DNA of 64,000 bases from Sycon ciliatum. Lineage: Eukaryota > Porifera > Calcarea > Leucosolenida > Sycettidae. Positions 23,665 through 35,976 of this stretch are shown piece after piece. The DNA is taken from positions 9,794,054 through 9,858,053 of the forward strand of contig NC_088643.1 in assembly GCF_964019385.1 (NCBI RefSeq), read 5' to 3'. The first letter of the stretch is position 1. Every line of letters starts with the position of its first letter. The notes under the pieces are model-generated. The model searched no databases. It saw nothing but the letters and a program-made list of their open reading frames with translations, and was not told the origin of the DNA. A program made the position numbers and the translations under genes.

Positions 23665-24020
23665 AGGCTGTGTTTACATGAGAAATTTCAACCCGGGTCG
23701 AGTTCAGCCCGGGTTGAAAGTCTGTACGATAGACAAAAGAGGTGAGCGTTTACATGAAGACAGTTGACCCGGGTCAAATACTGATATGCCGCCAAAAGTC
23801 CACTTCTACAGTCCTGTATGGTCACGTGAATCCGTTCGCGCGAAATTAAATTTGCATCTGCAGTGCTAATATGCCGTTCAAACCTGGCGCGAGATACGCA
23901 CAGAAGTACGTTTGTACGATTTTCTTGACCCGGGTTGATTTCAACCCTCCCCTTGGGGGGAGGGTTGAAATCAACCCGGGGCGAAATTTCAACCCGGGTC
24001 AAGCGCAATGCGTCATGTAA
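23664..24020. mobile_element. CCCGGGTTGA-rich MITE, copy 1
   Basis: Starts AAGGCTGTGTTTACATGAG and is full of inverted TTCAACCCGGGTCGA/TTGACCCGGG motifs. Most of it is repeated at 35983-36352, which shows the other terminus. Copy 1 abuts the previous MITE end to end. Confidence 0.7.
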
Positions 24021-24032
24021 AGAGGTATATTA

Positions 24033-24322
24033 GAGAGGTTCTGCTACACGGAACTACGTACCAAATTCCGTGTCAACTGCAGTGCAGTTTGACACGGATT
24101 TTTCCTACGTTGCACTGGTTCTGCTGTACGTAGCATGCACGAAGCATGCACGAACACCCCGCCACATGTACTCTGTACGCTCACTTTTCACACGGAGTCC
24201 AGTCCGTGTGAAGCGAGCTTCACACGGAAAACGGTATGAAAAAATCCGTATCAAACTAAATCCCGTACCGCGGCGAAGTTTCCATACGTACTTTGGCACG
24301 TTATACCGTGTGGCAGAACCTC
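24033..24322. mobile_element. MITE with GAGGTTCTGC termini
   Basis: GAGGTTCTGCTACACGG at the left and the inverse of GTGAGGTTCTGCCACACGG at the right. Interior contains many CACACGG/CCGTGT inverted motifs. The corresponding place in the inverted arm at about 35965-35975 lacks it, giving an empty-site comparison. Confidence 0.7.
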
Positions 24323-24324
24323 AC

Positions 24325-25015
24325 TAATATGTATCAGATTGCAACGACCAGGAGGCTCTAAGTAGTATAGTGGCTGCAAATGACCGATATCCGTCACTTG
24401 CAGCTGACCATCAGAGACCTGTAGCTGGCCTGAAGAGTTGTAAAATTACTCCTTCGTAGCCGGGCGAGTCCGAGCGAGGGCGATTCACGGCTTGGTCAAA
24501 AAACTGTCGGCCTGGAACGTCAACGTCGATCTGCCGACACATGTTCACCTGGTTCACACGCCTGACCTGGCATGCTGCCTTGCGTGAAAGGAACATTTTT
24601 CCGAAAGCAAGCTTCTTCTCCAAAATTCGAAATTTCCTTCCAAAAATGCCGTCGTCCTTGACCTCGAAGCTGAATGTTGTTAGGATAGAAAATTAGCGAA
24701 GATGTAGCCGACCCATTCTGGCAAGCTGTGTGCCCTCTGGATATGCAGTTGTTCGCCATGGTCAACAATCTTCTTCTCCTTCGTTCGTACTTTCACTTTC
24801 CTGACCACGAATACAAGCGGTACCCATGCTCAGGTTAGTGTTTATTTGTCTCTCTATGCACATACATGTAATATAATGTACTGTTCGTGCTGCAGGCACT
24901 GGCCGATCATGGGAATAGAGGAAGCAGCCAGCTTTCTTTGAATTATCGTGCTTTCAACAAAAATATGTACACACTTTCCTTGGCTCCTCTTTCCCACCGC
25001 CACCATGCATGCACA
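24325..25015. repeat. left arm of a 0.69-kb inverted repeat (partner 35280-35970)
   Basis: Nearly identical in inverse orientation to 35280-35970, about 10 kb away. Both arms contain the same open frame (MLTMANNCISRGHTACQNGS...), 118 codons at 35532-35888 (+) and broken here on the - strand. They also share a CTGCAG|GCACTGGCC stretch that resembles an exon border. The encoded protein is not recognised. Confidence 0.8.
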
Positions 25016-25059
25016 ATCGAGCTTGCTTTAATGCCCTGCAGTGCAGAATGCTCCCACCA

Positions 25060-25240
25060 CCGCAACCACCACCAGCAGCACCACAACCACCACCAGCAGC
25101 ACCACAACCACCACCACCACCACCACCACCACCATGACACCACCACCACCATGACCACCACCACCACCGCCGCCGCCGCCACCACCACCACCATGACCAC
25201 CACCGTGACCACCACCACCACACCACCACCGTGACCACCA
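25060..25240. repeat. CAC/CCA trinucleotide-rich low complexity
   Basis: Imperfect (CAC)n with CAG and GCC interruptions. The flanks TAATGCCCTGCAGTGCAG occur again at about 25301, so a unit of about 280 bp is partly duplicated. Histidine/threonine and valine/tryptophan frames are artefacts. Confidence 0.85.
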
Positions 25241-25538
25241 CTATAGAAGCATTGTCGTGCACGGCACGTCTGCAAGAGAAAATAATAGTATGCCAGTGCT
25301 GTAATGCCCTGCAGTGCAGTATGCTCCTGCACCACCACCACCACCACTGTGGAAGCATTGTCACGCACTGTACATCGATCCACAAGAGAAAATATGCCAT
25401 CGGCTTACTAGCACCTCCATGCTGCATGCGGACCTGGACACAGCACTGTTCCCTCTGCAGGAATGGGGGCGGGGGTGTATTTCATTGTCCCTGCCTGAAA
25501 TAATAATGACTACATGATATGATGTCCAGCTAACTTTG

Positions 25539-25687
25539 CCAGTAACGAACGACCCTTGATCGGGCATGAGAAAAGTGTTGCTATTTGGGAGTTGTCGTCA
25601 TTCACGGGGTTTATAATATACGGCTATATTGTTACTAGGTCTGAAGATAGTGTCACTATCCGTGGGTTGTTATACCCGTGGTTGACT
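25539..25687. mobile_element. pogo-like MITE (CAGT..GACCC family), copy
   Basis: Shares the internal order 'gagaaaag.gttg.tatttg.gag.tgtcg' with 61370-61555 and ends GGTTGACTG. Diverged. Confidence 0.5.
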
Positions 25688-26021
25688 GCAGATGCATTTG
25701 GATTATTCTATGAGTATATGAAGGGTATACGTTAAATATTTTCCCGAGGACATAACACGAGGAAATTATGGGGAATGCAGTGCATGTATACAATGGTGCT
25801 ATCCATTTCTCCCAGGGCACTTTCCCAAGACTCCTCCCAATATTCACTCTTGGCGCGACCCATGTGAACTGAGCGGGGTGTATCGTTGAATATGCCCCTC
25901 TCAGAACGTCTACTGATTGGCTGAAATTGCCCAAATCATACCGTGCCATGGATCAATGCATGTCAGGGAGGGAGTCGTAGCACCCAAGGAAACAACACGA
26001 GATCATGATACCCAAAATGAT

Positions 26022-26242
26022 GTACTGTAAAAGCAGAAATTTTCAGTGGTGTTTTATTTTCGGTAACTTCGGTGCCGACAATTTTTACCGAAAAAATGCA
26101 CCGAACTTTTTCGGTACTACTGAGTAGTACTAGCACCCTTACCTGGAGAGCGGGTATTACCGAAAATTTCCCTCCATCGAACCGCCGATTTTGGAGAATT
26201 CTGAAAATATTGCACCACCGAAAATATCTGCTTTTACAGTAC
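26022..26242. mobile_element. MITE with GTACTGTAAAAGCAGA termini
   Basis: GTACTGTAAAAGCAGAAAT at the left and the inverse GTACTGTAAAAGCAGATAT at the right, 221 bp, non-coding. An end of the same family recurs at about 62517-62550. Confidence 0.75.
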
Positions 26243-26244
26243 AC

Positions 26245-27477
26245 AGATTGGATCCATGGAGATTCTACATGATCTGTGGTTTATGCAACTCGTGATCGCG
26301 GACTTGACCCACTGGCCCCAAGCATGGGTCAGTCAAGCGATACTATATGCGAGCATGTATGTATCGCACTTGCCCCTAAAGCAGTTAGGGCAACTGTCAC
26401 TGGCAGCCTGGGGTTGAACCCACATTATCAATTTTTGAAATTTTCTAGGGTGACACGAAAAGCTTCACGCACTGGGTGGTCACTCTCTATTCATGTATAC
26501 CACTCTGCCAATAGTGCATAGAGCTCTCTTTTGAGCTGCCCAGCTGGCCCTCGTTATGATTTAGGCTGAAAGTCTACCGTGCCGTCTCCCTTATGCTATG
26601 ACTCCATAATGCATAAGTACAGAAGAAAAAATCCCGGGGCTCCGTTGATGAAATTCTGTTTTGTCATGTGAGCATTTTTGATTATTGTGAATGGCGTGTA
26701 GTGCCGTAGTACAGTTCCTTTTGCTACATAACGTTTGCACAAGTCACGTTTCAGCAATTGAACTAGGAAGATCTATGTCTCTGATCTTGTCATTTGGCTC
26801 GGCTGGTGCTGTGCATTAACAACCATTGTCAGGCACCCTCGAAAGACCAACAGCGATGAGTTCATGACCCAAGCATTATTTGGGCCGTTAAGTTGACTAA
26901 ACGGGAGTGTAGCAAGCTTTGATCGGCGTACTTCCTTCCGTACGTAGTGAAATGTTGTCTGAGCTGAATAGATTCTATCTCCTGCGGTTTAGTACAACAG
27001 TTTCACACCTAATACTGTAGATTCGACGTCTCCAAGAAAAACCTCCGTGGAGACTGGAAACTATAGCAGATCATAAATGATGCAGCAGCTCAGCTGATTC
27101 CCCAGCTCGTGTCTAGGTTCATGTACATTGGTCAACGTGTTGTGGCAGACTCCATGTACAAAGCTGCATACTCTTGGGGTTATTGATTCTTGCTGATAAT
27201 TCCATTAATGTTATTGCATAGATATGAGCATCATAATAATTGAATGTTGGCAAGACCCAACAAGGTATCCCTAATGACTTACATCAGATCTTCACAAAAT
27301 GCACATACATCTTGAAAAGCCGTATTTTGGTTTCACATACACGTCTCATTTCTATCACAGAGATCAGCAGCCATGCGCCATTGGTGATAATACTGGTAGG
27401 AGTCGCCCGAGGCTAAGCCAATAATTTCCGTTCTATACCCAATATACATACCCGAACTGGGCACAAATCTATCCCAT
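26245..27477. other. no gene recognised
   Basis: No supported exon, repeat or RNA. Confidence 0.3.
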
Positions 27478-27530
27478 TCCTTGGTGCTGACCCCTTTGAT
27501 GCGCCCCCGAATCCCTTAGCATTATTAGTA
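27478..27530 (+). pseudogene. short relic of a non-LTR retrotransposon 3' end
   Basis: TTCCTTGGTGCTGACCCCTT and the following bases resemble the better preserved stretch at about 60180-60260 (FLGADRFNALP frame). Decayed. Confidence 0.35.
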
Positions 27531-27745
27531 CCTCCAATTCATTTTGTTATCAGCTCACCGCATGCTCAGTACTGTGTTGTAAAGTATGCAAATTGTCGAC
27601 GCTTTTAAATTGCAGCCTCCCCAGGGCAAAACACATCTCGGCCACATTGAAATTTCAGCCTGTACTGCTGATGCCTGTATACACTGTCACATTGAACCTT
27701 GCAAAAGGAATTTTAGGCTACGAATGCCCAGTAAATAAAAGGGGA

Positions 27746-27893
27746 GAAGGCACTGAACAAAGTGTCAACCTACGAATACAACCTCAGTGCAACAACGTGC
27801 TCTTTCTCTTTCTCTTTCTGCTTGTGTAAGCAGAAAGAGCACGTTGTTGCACTAAGGTTGTATTCGTAGGTTGACAGTTCGTTCAGTGCCTTC
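27746..27893. repeat. long hairpin, about 60-bp arms
   Basis: AGGCACTGAAC...CAACCTACGAATACAACCT...CAACAACGTGCTCTTTCT is followed by its inverse after a short CT-rich spacer. Foldback MITE. Confidence 0.8.
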
Positions 27894-27943
27894 TTACCTT
27901 TGGTTACGTAATCTTGTTACCTTTTGCGTTTCCTCTAGTATAT

Positions 27944-28080
27944 AGGGGGGGGGGGGGGTTGTCAAATGACAACCGCTCTATTCGGTTGCTATTCACTCTT
28001 GGCGCATGCACTGGACGAAAAATTCTTCTATCAGTGTCGTCGAAAAAGTATGCGGTTGTCAGTTGACGAACCCCCTTTTA
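27944..28080. mobile_element. MITE with GGTTGTCA/TAAAAGGGGG termini, copy 1
   Basis: Shares 'gcggttgtcagttga' and the 'ccgctctatt.(a/g)gttgctattcactctt' block with 40659-40771, and continues into the same downstream flank (CAGTTGCGTGATGTCCACCA). The left end carries a poly(G) run. Confidence 0.6.
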
Positions 28081-28280
28081 TTTACAATTCAGTTGCGTGA
28101 TGTCCACCACTTTCCGAATTAAAAATGCACAGGCCGATAATAGCCGAAAATAAAATATGCGCCGAATATGCAGTACCTTGCGCACTCTGTTAGAAGACAT
28201 TAGGGCTACTGGGAATGAATGCCCAAGTAAAATGATGAAGTACAGTATAAATACTATAGGGAGTGCATTTGGCATGAATG

Positions 28281-29855
28281 CACCAAGCCAACTCTCCTAT
28301 ACAAACAGTATAGTGTTGCTGCCAAAAATATGATTAGCTAAAGTTGCCTTTTTGCATTATGGTTGAGCTTTTTTTTCCTGTAGCCTCGTTTATCACGAAA
28401 TTCGTTAGCAAGACGAAGAGGTTTTATGTGAGCTTACTATTATTCTACCTGCACTTGCTTTTATCTTTTTTGTGCAGGACTCTGAGAAGCTGGAGGGACC
28501 CCACAAACCTCAAGCATTGAGGATACAACTTTTAACCAAGAACCAGGCAACATGATGTGCATGTATCACGTTCGCTGTGATTGCATCGTTTCAGGGTACA
28601 CTGACAACATACTAGTACTAGTAACTAGTCCTTGATTAGCAGCAGTGGCCTGAATTATTGCCTGGCCGCTATTCATATAATCCTTTGGTGCTTACTCATC
28701 GCCTTGTTCTGTCTCTAAAATGGCGTATGGGTGTTCCGAGGCTTGTACTATTTGCTCAAGCCGCGCATTGGCATTGGTGCATGCCGGTAAATGCCAGCCA
28801 CTGCTGCCTAGCTCAACATGTTTTGTATGATGTAGAATGCGCTCTGTGTATCTACAATCGAGTGACCTGCTTGTGTGGGCTAACTGTAACTACACAAACA
28901 GTTGCACTAGTATGTGCACTGTGCTGGCACAGTGTATCATACTCAGTCTTGTCACTTCTTCTCCCACGTTTACTGTATTGTTTAATTCACTGTGCACCTC
29001 TTGCCCAGCTCCTAAGGCCACACAGAATTAGTTTGTTGTTTTGGGCCACTACACTCAGCTGGTGTAAGGTTGGTCTGCTTCTCTCTTCCTTCTCTTCGAC
29101 GTGTCCAGCCAATCATTCATGTCAAGCTTTGCATAACTTAGATCACTGTATATACGGTCACCTGGGTCGGAAACGTCCATGGCTGCAAAATCACATCTTT
29201 CTTGAGGGACCCCATTTTATAGAGTGGACAACACTCACTTTCCTGATAGACTCACCTCAGATGGTGGTATTGTACCCATCCCTGATTTGTACATGCACCA
29301 CTTTTTTGGCAACTCCGAACAGTGAGAATGTCTGCTGTGGATAGTTCTCATGCTTTAAACTCGTTCCTAAATTGAATGTAAACAAGTACGGTATAATACT
29401 GCCAAATTGTAGTTCATTACAAGTCGTCGATTATGATCCTTTGTTGAGACGAAAGCTTCGGGACCTGGGAGTACTTGTGACATACCCATATCATACTCTC
29501 TCAGGTTCTGAAGCTCTGTGTGTGTGTCGTGTGTGCTTTAAAGTATATTATGAGCTCTGATGGTCTGCACTCCTCTTTGCATGGAGTCATCTCCAGGGGT
29601 TATGGCGATTGAGTGCATGTATGTTCGGATAAGGGCGAGGGAAAACACTCATCTAAAACATACTCATTTCCCCATGCATACTTTCATTCCTCATTCTTTT
29701 TGGCACACACTCCAGCTCCTCGAAATTATCATGGGATGCATGTTGATGACAGCCTGCTACCATGCAGCCTGAGCAGTTTGGACGATCAATTATTCGGATA
29801 ATCGGCATTCTATATTACTAGTACAGTTGTAGGAGCTGTATTTCATGTACAGTAC
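28281..29855. other. no gene recognised
   Basis: A 228-codon frame at 28658-29344 (+) has no ATG at its listed start, no recognisable domain and a Cys/Leu/His-rich composition typical of non-coding frames. The part 29626-29820 is a diverged relative of 34428-34711 and ends in a pogo-like TTCGGATAATCGGCATTCTA. Confidence 0.35.
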
Positions 29856-29857
29856 TA

Positions 29858-30097
29858 CAGTAGAGTCGGGCGCTGAAGAACGTGTTGCCCAAGAATGTCC
29901 AGTCTGAAATGCTAAGAACGCCACCGCCTAAAGTTAAGAATGGCGGTGTTGGTTTTCCGGCAGCTTTCGGGATACATATGATCCTAACATGATTGTTTCT
30001 AAGAACATGTTATAAGAGCGCAGCCGGATGGCTGAAAAATAAGAACACCCCAGGCTAACCTCTTCGACACAACGTTCTTGGACGCTCGACTCTACTG
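29858..30097. mobile_element. pogo-like MITE, 240 bp
   Basis: CAGTAGAGTCGGGCGC and the inverse of CAGTAGAGTCGAGCGTC form the ends; TA duplications at 29856-29857 and 30098-30099. The AAGAACG motif is repeated inside. Confidence 0.8.
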
Positions 30098-30099
30098 TA

Positions 30100-32619
30100 G
30101 TATGGAAGAACACTCTTCGGCAGGGATGTTACATTTTAGAAATCATGCGTACAAGATGGCTATTTAAGTCTGCTCTTCTTTTATGACAAGCTTTGGCATG
30201 CATGCAGCTCTTAATTAATCCCAAAGGTGGAGTGCAATGACATGCATTTGGAACCGTGATCACTAAAATCCTGCGCTAAATTCTAAGATTTAGAACTATA
30301 AGTGATGTTGCACACCCAAGAACGTCGTTCCGAGGGCCTAGGTCGGGGGCGTTCTTGGAAGAACATCATGCTGGATTGTAGATAAACTATATAACCCACA
30401 TCAAGAGTTCACATGAACTCTTGCCCACATGTGTGTGATAGCAAAAGCTGCGGTACAGTGCGGAGAAACTAGTATAACATACTACTATCACCAGTAGGTT
30501 TTCTAAACTTCTTGTTCGAAACTGGAGAATATTCCAGCGAGTGAATCCAGAGCAAGTGCTATGGAAATGGACTAGCGAGAGCTACTAGCCAGACAGACCC
30601 ACGAGTCCTTTCTTGAACCGAACAATAATCATCTATGGCATTCAACGTGCAGTTTGGGAAGCCATGCAGTCCTGGGACAAATATCCAAATGCATTCTTGT
30701 CTCCAGACCAAACAACGATTGTTATCATACTTGACAATTTCCAACTCTACGACCACCATGCCAGCTCAAGCAGAAGCAAAGGAAGACGGAGATTTCTACT
30801 TGTGCAGCCATTCAGGGAGGAGCACAAAGGCTGTTTTAACATTACATGATTCGGCTGTGCACGCACTTTCCAAAAGTGTACTTATTACATACCACGTGAA
30901 CTCTTAGGCTGTTTGCAGTGCGATATACTTACATGTGCATGCCCTTGCCGCACATTCACACTCCAGTACAAAACATAATTATGCAAATATGTAATGCACA
31001 TAATGTGACATTCTACGCTTGAAAGCAGATCAGCATTCGAACTTTTTCATTGCCTTCAGGCTGCAACAGCATATTGCAAGAGGGCACAATGGCCTAACCC
31101 AACATCTTCCAATGAATAACATCGGCCATGGCAGTACAGACCATCTGACATCACTCACACCGTCCATATACAAGAGAAGCAATGTTGATACTTCATAGTT
31201 AACACGTTACAAATACTACTGAGAGTGCATATAGGCAGTACACCAGGTTCAGGATGCATCGATCCATTCTTCTGCTTCAACTACCTTAGCTGTTCGTTTG
31301 ACCTATGGCTATGCATGCTGTCATCAGTGAGCCACATCATTGCAAAAGACCGATGACGGAGAGATCAATGCGCGTGTGTAGTCACAATACTACCAGAGAA
31401 ATACGTTTGGCAAATATAGGAATACCGTGGACAAAACTGTACACAATAACCTGCCTTGAAGCAAATCTCAGAAAGAAAGCGCTGTGCAGATGCATGTCAG
31501 CCGCTTCAGATTCAGTCACTTCGTGAGATCCAATATTCTTCCAACTGGAGTGTTCAGCCTTCGGTGATCCACAGAGACAGACACACAATCTGTTCCGTCC
31601 TTCCATATGAGAAACAGAGAGTGAACATGTTCCAGTTCATTCCAGTATGAAGGTGGCGGATACAGGCAATGAAAGTCATCGTTGGGCCAACATGACCAGC
31701 TTTCAGACATGGGTGCTCAGAGACCTTCGCTCATGATAATGGCATTCACCCTTGGCTACAATCCTGCAAAACACGTGAAAAGATTGCAGCAAAACAAACT
31801 GAATGTTATAAAGAAGCAAATTAGGAAAAGTAAGCCTATCATATTTGTAGTACAGTGAAGCTAAGATACAACACCCAGCAGGCAGGCAAACTTGCTAATA
31901 TCCTATGAATTAGCATGCCTGGTCATGGCACACCGGGTACAAAATCATGCAACCAGCATAACGTTTCCACCTTTCCACCAGCATTGATAATCTATCGTAA
32001 CGTTATTATCAAACTACATAACTGCTAAGAATGTGCAACTACTAACATAAGGTACGATCGGCTTCGAAATCAAATGATTATGAGCAAAGCGCATATATTT
32101 CTACATGTGCCATGTAGATAGAGTGTTTTATCAGGTTCAGTAGGCATGGATCCACAGTTCATTGTTCTGCTTCAACTACCGTAGCTGTGATGTACAAGTT
32201 TTGATCTCTGGCTACGCATGATGGTATTAGTGAGCCCAATGGCCCACAAGAACCGAAGTGATGAAACTTCTTGCCGTGGGTAGTGGGATCATCGAGTTGC
32301 CCACTCTTGGTTATGTACTCATGCCATTACCAACTATCAGTGCACAAGTACTGCTACGCCCTCACTATGATCCATTGCAACAATATCACCAGGCACATGC
32401 ATGCTACTGCACCCATTAAACCAAGAGTCGCAAATAGGAAAATCTTTGCTGTAAACCACAGCTATAAGGTGCTTTGAGTCCAGTTTTGTGGGAAAGTTGC
32501 ACTGCACGATGCACAATACCACATTGAGCGAATTTTTTTCACATAGCGTGAAGTGTCTCTCGAGAAATGCAATGCACAATGCATAGCACAGCGCAGAAAA
32601 TCTTGCATTGCACCTGCAG
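30100..32619. other. no firm gene; diverged direct repeats
   Basis: Two diverged copies of a roughly 110-bp stretch (about 31230-31335 and 32130-32240, sharing TTCTGCTTCAACTACC) point to an old repeat. An open frame at 30635-30907 (+) has fairly coding-like codons but no recognised domain. Confidence 0.3.
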
Positions 32620-32934
32620 TCTAAAACTGGTTGCCAGCCAGAGCTCTTGAGTCACATGCACCAGCATGCAGGAAGTGATGCCCATCACGTCTTACCGAAC
32701 CTAGAAGTGGAGCTGGACTCAATTTCCCGTGATACGACCTGTGATGGAGCTGAAACAACCAGCGATGCAAGTTTGCAGTCCAATTATTTGAAACTGGCCC
32801 GCGATGTTGCTGAGAACGTACTCAAGGCAACATTTGAGAAATTACCTTTCGAAAAAATGTTCGGTACAAACCTGGCCGGATATTGTTTAAACTTTACGGT
32901 ACTGTGTGAAGAAAACAACTATTTTATTGCATAG
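32620..32934 (+). CDS. possible terminal exon, unknown product
   Basis: Follows a good acceptor (cttgcattgcacctgcag, ending 32619) and stays open for 104 codons to TAG. Composition looks coding: LPNLEVELDSISRDTTCDG and LKLARDVAENVLKATFEKL read like an amphipathic helical protein. No upstream exon could be joined and no family is recognised. Confidence 0.3.
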   Translation, partial: SKTGCQPELLSHMHQHAGSDAHHVLPNLEVELDSISRDTTCDGAETTSDASLQSNYLKLARDVAENVLKATFEKLPFEKMFGTNLAGYCLNFTVLCEENNYFIA

Positions 32935-32949
32935 ACTAAGGAGCTATCC

Positions 32950-33360
32950 AGCATTATCGATAATTTTCAGGAAATGAAAGAAGGACCCTCCTCCAACCAC
33001 CCACCAACCCCCCCCCCCCCCTGATTGATGTCTGCAATATCAAAGTTTTTTCGAAACGAAACTCCCCTTGACCCACCCACAAACGAAACTTTTTCTCTTC
33101 GTGTAAAAGATCGACAATTATGGACCCGGCATTATCCATAATTTTCACGAAATGAAAAGCTTAGTTATGAGTAACTTGTGACCGTCCCCCACCCCCACCT
33201 ACTCACCCCTCAACGAAAAATAGCTGGAATGGACTAGTGTTTCAGCTATCAATATTTTTCATTACGAAACCCTTCTTGACCCACCCAGCACCCGCCCATG
33301 AACGATTTTTTTTCTCGTTTCAAAGATACTCAATCTGTTAAAGATAGATAATTATGGACG
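32950..33360. repeat. two to three diverged tandem units of about 185 bp
   Basis: The phrase ATTATC(G/C)ATAATTTTCA(G/C)GAAATGAAA occurs at about 32953 and 33131, each followed by C-rich ACCCACC tracts and ACGAAACT(C/T)(C/T) motifs; a third partial unit ends at ATAATTATGGAC. Contains a poly(C) run at about 33009-33021. Confidence 0.65.
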
Positions 33361-34044
33361 GCCCCTAACGTGCCAGGTTTGAATGAATGGACCGTAGAAG
33401 ATTGTTTGTGATATCACACGATCAGAACAGGTGACAACCAACACTACATGGCTGTATACTTGATGCGCTGCATTTACTGCGTGCAACGCAGGGAGCTGTA
33501 GCATCTAGGTAGACGGCACAGGCGACTGTAAAGCTAAATGACATGGGATTCGACCCAGGGGTTCCTGTTTCAGCCACCCCCGGGGCACCATTGGGCAGAT
33601 CTATACCCGCTCGTACATGGCATTGCTAATCTGGGCCGTTCTCAGGGTCAGTAGGTCAAGGCCGTGATCGCGGGTTGCACAGATCACGGAGAACCTCTAA
33701 ATCCTGACCCAAAATTCTATAAAGTATTGTGTAGTCTCCCTAAAGTGTAGGTGCTATGACTCCCTGGTGCGATGTACCTGCTGGGAAATAGACAAATTGC
33801 AACCAGGCCATAATTCGGATAGAGCAGACGATCCTGTCCTGGACCCTGTTCCACATTCAAAGCGTATCTAGACTCATATGGTGAGGGAGGAAAATTGTGG
33901 TACTGACTCCGATTTTCATGCGCTAAGAAATTATCAAGTATATGTAACTGTAAGTGATAATCACTCAAAGTACGAAGCTAACAGTAATATTCACTGGTTC
34001 GAGGGAAAGGCACAAACGGGAAAAGTCTGAAGAAAAAAATGACT

Positions 34045-34117
34045 GTCACCACCAGGATTCGAACCAGGGACCTTCGCTTGAGGCCAGCGATGCTCTAATC
34101 ACTGAGCTAAGGAGTAG
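34045..34117 (-). other. tRNA-derived sequence (pseudogene or SINE head)
   Basis: On the - strand, TAGCTCAGTGATTAGAGC (A-box-like) and CTGGTTCGAATCCTGG (B-box-like) are spaced as in a tRNA, with a five-pair anticodon stem. The anticodon loop lacks U33, and the acceptor stem does not pair, so this is not a functional tRNA. Confidence 0.55.
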
Positions 34118-34975
34118 CCGTCATCCCAGCCGAGATCGTTCAACATTTTCTTCAGACTTCGTAACGCACACTAACAACATCAGCTAATGGTATATGTACT
34201 CTTTTTCGATAGTACATGCCAGCTCTACCTTGTGATGTTGAGCACTCTTCGTTTGGTGGGGGTACTCCGATTGTCTAATGTGAACCACATTCCACCTACA
34301 ATTCTACATTTGCAACGTTGTCCAATGTGCATCGGCACGCATTGTGCATAAGTGTTACAGCAGAGTGTAAATAGATTATCCGCACCCCTCGGGCGCACGC
34401 TTTCTCCAGGGGGTTCGGATGGGGAAAAATTCGGATAAGGGAGCAGTCACACATCTATCTAAGACTTGCACATTACTTCACGTTTCCATCATTTCTCACA
34501 TTCTCTTCACAGGAACTAGACACAATCTAGCTCCTCAATATGACTCTACGGTGATACATTGTTGCTCCAACCTGTTGCAGACCATCTTGTGCACCGCTTG
34601 AATGGTGCTTGGGGTTGGGGAAAATGAGCAGAAGCTAATTTTCGTCCCTTCAATTCAATGGAAACTGGCATTTCGGATAAGTGATTGTTCGGATTATTGG
34701 CATTCTACTGTATTCATATTCACGCTTTCGGTACAGTCTGGAACAGGAGATCCTAGTTCGACTCAGACTGCCCTTTCCATAACACGTTTCCCATGTACTC
34801 GCAGTTCTTTTATCGGAACATCTTTTCTTCCCAACCTCAAATCCTGTGCAACGCCGGTTGGCTTTCCTCAGTTTCCTGAGTGGTGTTACCTCTCAATAGA
34901 AGCATGAGTGGCTATATTGTAAAAAATGTCCATAATTATCGGAGAAAGGATCGGATGTGGCTAAATAATTTGAAA

Positions 34976-35145
34976 CTGTCCACTTCTCCTCACTGCGCTC
35001 TTGGCCCACATTTACCACACCATACCGAGGAAGTTCGTTCTTGGATAGATGCTCTACATCCTTCAGACATCTATCCAAGAACAAACTTCTTCGCTATGGT
35101 GTGGTGAATGTGAGCCAAGAGTGCAGTGTGGAGGGGTGGACAGTT
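34976..35145. repeat. hairpin with about 75-bp arms
   Basis: TGTCCACTTCTCCTCACTGC...GGATAGATG is followed after about 15 bp by its inverse (CATCTATCC...GTGGACA). Foldback MITE. Confidence 0.75.
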
Positions 35146-35279
35146 GCAAATAATTTGACTACAATGTACTAAGCAGAACAGAGGCACTAGCACCTGGGTA
35201 GAAACTATTCTGAATTTTGAATGCCAGGGAAGGCTGAAGGATACCCATGAAACCACTGCCAAAGCAAACACAAATTTGA

Positions 35280-35970
35280 AAAGCAGTGCATGCATGGTGG
35301 CGGTGGGAAAGAGGAGCCAATGAAAGTGTGTACATATTTTTGTTGAAAGCACGAGAATTCAAAGAAAGCTGGCTGCTTCCTCTATTCCCATGATCGGCCA
35401 GTGCCTGCAGCACGAACAGTACATTGTATTACATGTATGTGCATAGAGAGACAAATAAACACTAACCTGAGCATGGGTACCGCTTGTATTCGTGGTCAGG
35501 AAAGTGAAAGTACGAACGAAGGAGAAGAAGATTGTTGACCATGGCGAACAACTGCATATCCAGAGGGCACACAGCTTGCCAGAATGGGTCGGCTACATCT
35601 TCGCTAATTTTCTATCCTAACAACATTCAGCTTCGAGGTCAAGGACGACGGCATTTTTGGAAGGAAATTTCGAATTTTGGAGAAGAAGCTTGCTTTCGGA
35701 AAAATGTTCCTTTCACGCAAGGCAGCATGCCTGGTCAGGCGTGTGAACCAGGTGAACTGTGTCGGCAGATCGACGTTGACGTTCCAGGCCGACAGTTTTT
35801 TGACCAAGCCGTGAATCGCCCTCGCTCGGACTCGCCCGGCTACGAAGGAGTAATTTTACAACTCTTCAGGCCAGCTACAGGTCTCTGATGGACAGCTGCA
35901 AGTGACGGATATCGGTCATTTGCAGCCACTACTTAGAGCCTCCTGGTCGTTGCAATCTGATACATAATAT
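35280..35970. repeat. right arm of the 0.69-kb inverted repeat (partner 24325-25015)
   Basis: Here the shared open frame is intact for 118 codons on the + strand (35532-35888). The arm ends TAATATACCTC and runs directly into the CCCGGG-rich MITE copy 2. Confidence 0.8.
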
Positions 35971-35976
35971 ACCTCA

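Noticed and set aside
24943-25427. Val/Trp/Gly and His/Thr open frames
   Set aside because: Translations of the CAC-type triplet repeat; no domain and no splice signals.
28658-29344. 228-codon open frame as a gene
   Set aside because: Begins at TTG, has odd Cys/Leu/His-rich composition, no domain, and overlaps repeat-like sequence.
34045-34117. Functional tRNA gene on the - strand
   Set aside because: No U33, unpaired acceptor stem, and no proper T-stem complement; only a tRNA-derived relic.
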